In this document: positions 42,623 through 45,173 of the stretch, piece by piece | How the letters are laid out: each line of letters opens with the position of its first letter | How positions within the stretch are numbered: position 1 is the stretch's first letter | NCBI GenBank assembly: GCA_013203665.1 | Contig: JABMPU010000009.1 | Coordinates: 1 to 45,173 of the forward strand | DNA from: Armatimonadota bacterium | Lineage (GTDB): Bacteria; Cloacimonadota; Cloacimonadia; Cloacimonadales; TCS61 | Length of the DNA: 45,173 nucleotides | Reading direction: 5' to 3' | Position numbers and translations under genes: made by a program | Notes under the pieces: model-generated | What the model was told of the DNA's origin: nothing | Databases searched by the model: none | What the model saw: the letters and a program-made list of their open reading frames with translations, nothing else

Positions 42623-43663
42623 TTAGTCAATGATTTTTTTTATTAGAACTTCTAATCTCATTTTTATTTTTTTAAATGTTTCCCTGTAAAAAGAAACATC
42701 CAATCCAAAAGGATCATCAATATCAATAGAAAAATCACAATATTCCGACAATGTGAAAACTTTACAAACAGCATTCGGCTCAAGCTCCAACAATCTTTGT
42801 TTATGCATTTCCGTCATTGTTAAGATGAGAAAGCTATCTTGCTTTAACTGCCTGTTTACTTTCTGAGAAATATGCATGGATGCGTCAATATTATTTTCAG
42901 ATAAAACTATGTCGGAACCTTTGGAAATTGGAAATCCTCCCTCCAAAAATCCTGCAGAACTCACTCGAAAAGTGAGATGATTTTTTTTTAGCATCTCTTT
43001 TGTCAGATATTGCGCCATCGGACTGCGGCAGATATTAGCTGTGCAAATGAACAAGATTTTGGGAAACAGATAAGATTCTTTTATTTTTTGGAATTCAATG
43101 CTGCCTTCGCGAATACAGGAAAGTTTATTATCAGAAAAATCTGTTATGGTGGAAGGAGCAATTTCTTCTTTTTTCTCTTTTTTAGGAAGAACAGCAAAAT
43201 CGAACCACTCTTTTTTCTCTTTTAGAATCTGTTTGAGATTATTTATCGGAGACTCATTTGATACATTTATACTTGTGCTGATAATCGGCTCATTTATCTC
43301 TTTGATGAATTGCCTGAGAAAACTGCTGGAAGGAATGCGAAAAGCAACTTTATTATTGAATGTGACATTGCTTAATTTATCGTTTTTCACAGCCAATAAA
43401 ACCGTTAGATTCCCGGGCCAGTATTGCTGCAAAACTTTCCGGATTTTCACATCTTGCTGCTCACAGAATCTATCTAACCAGTCCAGTTCTGGTATTAAAA
43501 CAATGTAACCTCTATTTTCTTTTTTTTGTTTTAATACATTAATTTTTTGTATTCCTTTTTTACTGAAAACCGAACAGCCAATCCCGAACATATTGCCAGT
43601 ATGATGTAGAAAAACCGAATCTTCAAAATATTTCACTTTTGTGATTTCATTATAAACTTTCAT
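42623..43663 (-). CDS. YrdC/Sua5-like domain fused to low-molecular-weight protein phosphatase
   Basis: A 346-residue two-domain protein. Residues 1-190 look like a TsaC/YrdC domain: HTGNMFGIGC, PGNLTVLLAVKN, VAFRIPSSSFLRQFIKEI, IISTSINVSNESP and APSTITDF. The TsaC family makes threonylcarbamoyl-AMP for tRNA t6A. Residues about 200-346 are an LMW-PTP domain with the CX5R loop in FICTANICRSPMAQ (Cys207, Arg213) and the general-acid Asp in DIDDPFGLDV. In Bacillus the YrdC-like ywlC and the arginine phosphatase ywlE are near neighbours, so this could be a fusion of that pair. The YrdC signature is degenerate (P-T-D/E-x replaced by H-T-G-N), so t6A activity is uncertain. The ATG at 43661-43663 is used; only a TTG lies earlier. 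Confidence 0.8.
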   Translation of the reverse strand: MKVYNEITKVKYFEDSVFLHHTGNMFGIGCSVFSKKGIQKINVLKQKKENRGYIVLIPELDWLDRFCEQQDVKIRKVLQQYWPGNLTVLLAVKNDKLSNVTFNNKVAFRIPSSSFLRQFIKEINEPIISTSINVSNESPINNLKQILKEKKEWFDFAVLPKKEKKEEIAPSTITDFSDNKLSCIREGSIEFQKIKESYLFPKILFICTANICRSPMAQYLTKEMLKKNHLTFRVSSAGFLEGGFPISKGSDIVLSENNIDASMHISQKVNRQLKQDSFLILTMTEMHKQRLLELEPNAVCKVFTLSEYCDFSIDIDDPFGLDVSFYRETFKKIKMRLEVLIKKIID

Positions 43664-43903
43664 AATTTTCTTTCTAATATACTGAATAAACAAAAAAAGA
43701 ATGATTTATTAGGCAAGTATTTTATAAAAAATTTGACAAATAAAAGATGTTTCACTTTTCTCTGCATAGTTTTTTAGGTGAAAATAATTTATAATAATGG
43801 ATTTATATTATGAAGCGAAGATATAAGGGTGTTATCTTGCAAAACTCACAAGATAAGAACGAGTTAGGATTTTTTAATAATAATGTTTTATTGAGGTTAA
43901 AAT
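43664..43903. promoter_or_regulatory. Divergent intergenic region with hairpin
   Basis: Contains a plus-strand TTGACA (43733-43738), a perfect TATAAT (43790-43795, without a well-spaced -35) and an inverted repeat TTATCTTG/CAAGATAA (43832-43839 and 43849-43856). A 34-codon frame (43810-43914) overlaps the next gene and runs through the hairpin. It begins MKRRYKGVILQNSQ and has weak support. No recognised RNA was found. Confidence 0.3.
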
Positions 43904-44404
43904 ATGGATAAAATTGAAATGTCGAGTACTTCAAATTATAATTGGAAGTTTTTCTTAAAACTTTTTGTTTCAATTGTAATTGGTCTTGCTACTTTATTAG
44001 GTTTTCTTTTTGTTTTTAATGATTTTCTCGACAACAAAATTGAAAATAAAATTACTGATAATGAATATATTTATAAATTATCAAAAACCCTACGTCCATT
44101 TTGTATTTTTTATAAAAAAGATGGAGTCATATTTTATGATCATGGAATTTATAAAGTTCATATAGATAGTATTGAGATTAAATATAATACATCTAAAAAA
44201 GATAGACAAAATGAAATTTACGTTTATACAAAAAATTATTTACAAATCGCTCCACTTGTTGAATATATCGGACCCAATGCTGTTGTTATTTTTAAACCTA
44301 AAAGATTAAAAAATAATGTATGGCTGTATAATTTTAAAGAATTAGGCACTCATACAACTAATAGACAATTTGATGAATTTTTCAGATTAGAAATTTTAAA
44401 ATGA
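43904..44404 (+). CDS. Membrane-anchored protein of unknown function
   Basis: I do not recognise this 166-residue protein. It has one strong membrane helix (about 16-38, FFLKLFVSIVIGLATLLGFLFVF) after a short polar N-terminus, then a beta-rich domain (IFYKKDGVIFYDHGIYKVHI, AVVIFKPKRLKNNVWLYNF). A Shine-Dalgarno, GAGG, stands 9 nt before the ATG. It is the first of a set of small plus-strand genes separated by palindromes in very AT-rich DNA; this differs from the compact operons elsewhere and suggests an accessory segment. Confidence 0.7.
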   Translation: MDKIEMSSTSNYNWKFFLKLFVSIVIGLATLLGFLFVFNDFLDNKIENKITDNEYIYKLSKTLRPFCIFYKKDGVIFYDHGIYKVHIDSIEIKYNTSKKDRQNEIYVYTKNYLQIAPLVEYIGPNAVVIFKPKRLKNNVWLYNFKELGTHTTNRQFDEFFRLEILK

Positions 44405-44537
44405 TTAATCTTATTTTTTCGCTATCTTTAAAAAAGCGATATAAACTGCATTAGCTAATGACGTTAAGCGGATAGGCGCACTGCAGAAACGAAGGACAGC
44501 AAGTTTTTAAGATAGAACCACTGAAATGAGGGAAATG
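44405..44537. repeat. Palindrome-bearing gap upstream of the DUF2442 gene
   Basis: Holds a perfect 12-nt palindrome CATTAGCTAATG (44449-44460) within a larger CTGCA...TGCAG pair (44446-44450 and 44482-44486). CGTTAAGCG lies between. The sequence GTTAAGC superficially fits the R-box of an attC site but no partner box was found. Confidence 0.5.
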
Positions 44538-44768
44538 ATGGTAAAAGTTACATTTGTAAAGCCAGAAGATAATTATATGCTAAACATAAAATTATCAAAT
44601 GGTAAATCTGGAATTTTCAATGTAAAACCCTATTTGAATAAAGGGATATTTCAAGAATTAAAAAATCAGGAATATTTCGGATTAGTAAAAATTGCCTTTG
44701 GTGGAGTTGTGTGGCCAAATGAACAAGATTTTAGTGCTGATACAATCGAGTTTGAGATGCAGCATTAG
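44538..44768 (+). CDS. DUF2442 protein
   Basis: A 76-residue protein of the DUF2442 family: KVTFVKPEDNYMLNIKLSNG, GIFNVKPYL, then VKIAFGGVVWPNEQDFSADT with the conserved WPN...DFS box. Members are often partnered with a DUF4160 gene in toxin-antitoxin-like pairs; the preceding gene here is not DUF4160, so no partner is seen. The second of two adjacent ATGs (44538) is used because GAGGG is well spaced from it; the frame opens from 44526. Confidence 0.75.
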   Translation: MVKVTFVKPEDNYMLNIKLSNGKSGIFNVKPYLNKGIFQELKNQEYFGLVKIAFGGVVWPNEQDFSADTIEFEMQH

Positions 44769-45103
44769 AAACTTGTTAATATCCTGCTTAGATAAGCAAG
44801 GAAAATTCATTTAACAGAAAAAAAATAATTTTGAATTTTACATTGGAAGGCATGAAAAATGTTAATATCAAAAATAAGAAAAATGAAATGTTACTATCGC
44901 AATTTGATGATATACTGCTTAAATCCGCAGTATATGAAATTTTAAGCAGTATAATATATGTTATGTGTAAGAAGTTGAAATGATGGTAAATGGAATATAT
45001 AAACAATTGTTGTTAGCTCTCCAATTTGGCGTTATAATAACAATGAATATATACAAACGTTATAAAATATAAAGAAAATATTATGGAATTGTAAATCAAA
45101 AAA
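44769..45103. other. AT-rich region with alternative hairpins and tiny frames
   Basis: ATATACTGC (44910-44918) can pair with GCAGTATAT (44927-44935). Alternatively TATACTGCTTAAA (44911-44923) can pair with TTTAAGCAGTATA (44941-44953) over 13 bp; the two hairpins exclude each other. The stretch lies inside a 43-codon frame (44852-44983). A second 29-codon frame (44983-45072) starts in the stop of the first (TGATG). Near 45010-45035 is TTGGCGTTATAATAACAATG. Confidence 0.45.
44852..44983 (+). CDS. Candidate small ORF, 43 residues
   Basis: The frame starts with ATG (44852-44854) directly behind GGAAGG. It has a Lys/Asn-rich start, then a more hydrophobic segment, KSAVYEILSSIIYVM, and a CKKLK end. 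The stop overlaps the start of a second frame (44983-45072, beginning MVNGIYKQLLLALQF), as in translational coupling. It resembles no family I know. It could be a chance frame covering a hairpin element, so support is weak. Confidence 0.25.
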   Translation: MKNVNIKNKKNEMLLSQFDDILLKSAVYEILSSIIYVMCKKLK

Positions 45104-45173
45104 ATGGAAATCAGCATTATGACACAACTCTTAACAGTAGGTGTGATTGGAAAATCACTAAAAGAAAACGAAA
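45104..45173 (+). CDS. Start of a gene cut by the window end, possibly alanine-dehydrogenase/PNT-like
   Basis: An open frame runs off the right edge. Its first residues are MEISIMTQLLTVGVIGKSLK then ENE, resembling the N-terminus of the alanine dehydrogenase / pyridine-nucleotide transhydrogenase family (a VGVIG..KENE pattern). Starts at 45104 or 45119 are both possible; neither has a strong ribosome site. The assignment rests on about 20 residues and is tentative. Confidence 0.4.
   Translation, partial: MEISIMTQLLTVGVIGKSLKENE

Noticed and set aside
43810-43914. 34-codon leader frame before the 43904 gene
   Set aside because: Only a weak GGA precedes it and it runs through an inverted repeat. 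It is mentioned in the region note but not called as a gene.
44430-44490. GTTAAGC near the DUF2442 gene as an integron attC site
   Set aside because: It fits the R-box pattern, but no matching RYYYAAC box lies within about 140 nt in either orientation and no integrase gene is in the window.
44538-44768. DUF2442-DUF4160 toxin-antitoxin pair
   Set aside because: No DUF4160 gene lies directly upstream or downstream within the window.
1-45173. tRNA, rRNA, CRISPR array, transposase or phage genes
   Set aside because: None was seen on either strand: no T-loop motif in a cloverleaf context, no regularly spaced repeats, no DDE or integrase motifs. A dedicated tRNA/ncRNA search was not possible here.

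Overview
The window is AT-rich DNA from a diderm bacterium, almost gap-free and mostly coded on the minus strand. Three things point to the Fibrobacteres-Chlorobi-Bacteroidetes (FCB) side of the tree: a PorU-like C25 peptidase with a C-terminal sorting domain next to a PorV-like barrel, a SusC-style TonB receptor with a carboxypeptidase-regulatory N-terminus, and CMP-Kdo synthesis. Low GC, an adenosylcobalamin-dependent ribonucleotide reductase, an archaeal-type ProRS and many dispersed hairpin repeats make Candidatus Cloacimonadota my best guess. That placement is inference, since no rRNA or tRNA gene lies in the window.

Layout: 1-143 is a repeat-bearing gap. 144-1568 (+) is an aldehyde dehydrogenase that converges on the minus-strand ribosomal block across a shared terminator. 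1602-4242 (-) is rpsP-khpA-rimM-trmD-SPOUT methylase-rplS. 4569-13246 (-) is a long run of information-processing genes: ispE, spoVG, prs, rplY, pth, rpsF, ssb, rpsR, a DUF2232 membrane protein, rplI, a membrane protein, a DciA-like protein, rpe, ffh. 13179-22899 (-) is the cell-surface block: PorU-like peptidase, PorV-like barrel, a lipoprotein, a short SLBB protein and a Wzc-like tyrosine kinase. 22961-25296 (-) holds proS and an S4-PncC fusion. 25502-29143 (+) holds mnmG, a lipoprotein and kdsB. 29212-37843 (-) holds nrdD-nrdG, nrdJ and a TonB receptor. 38219-43663 (-) holds a 2-hydroxyacid dehydrogenase, gamma-carbonic anhydrase, RNase HIII, a LiaF-like membrane protein, a lytic transglycosylase and a YrdC-LMW phosphatase fusion. 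43810-45173 (+) is a looser, more AT-rich stretch of small unrecognised genes, a DUF2442 gene and palindromes, ending in a cut-off gene.

How the parts fit: the ribosomal blocks combine ribosomal proteins with the enzymes that mature or use rRNA and tRNA (RimM, TrmD, Pth, Ffh). The surface block looks like an attachment module for sorting-domain proteins next to polysaccharide-export control. The nrd cluster gives oxygen-independent (class II and class III) deoxynucleotide synthesis, fitting an anaerobe.

Nothing here is a clear new defence or mobile system. The best leads are two domain fusions (S4-PncC; YrdC-LMW phosphatase), a heptad repeat inserted in frame in kdsB, a recurring CTTGAC element upstream of transcription units, a hairpin-rich region between nrdG and nrdJ, and mutually exclusive hairpins inside a tiny ORF at the right end. 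No transposase, integrase, CRISPR array or prophage gene was seen.
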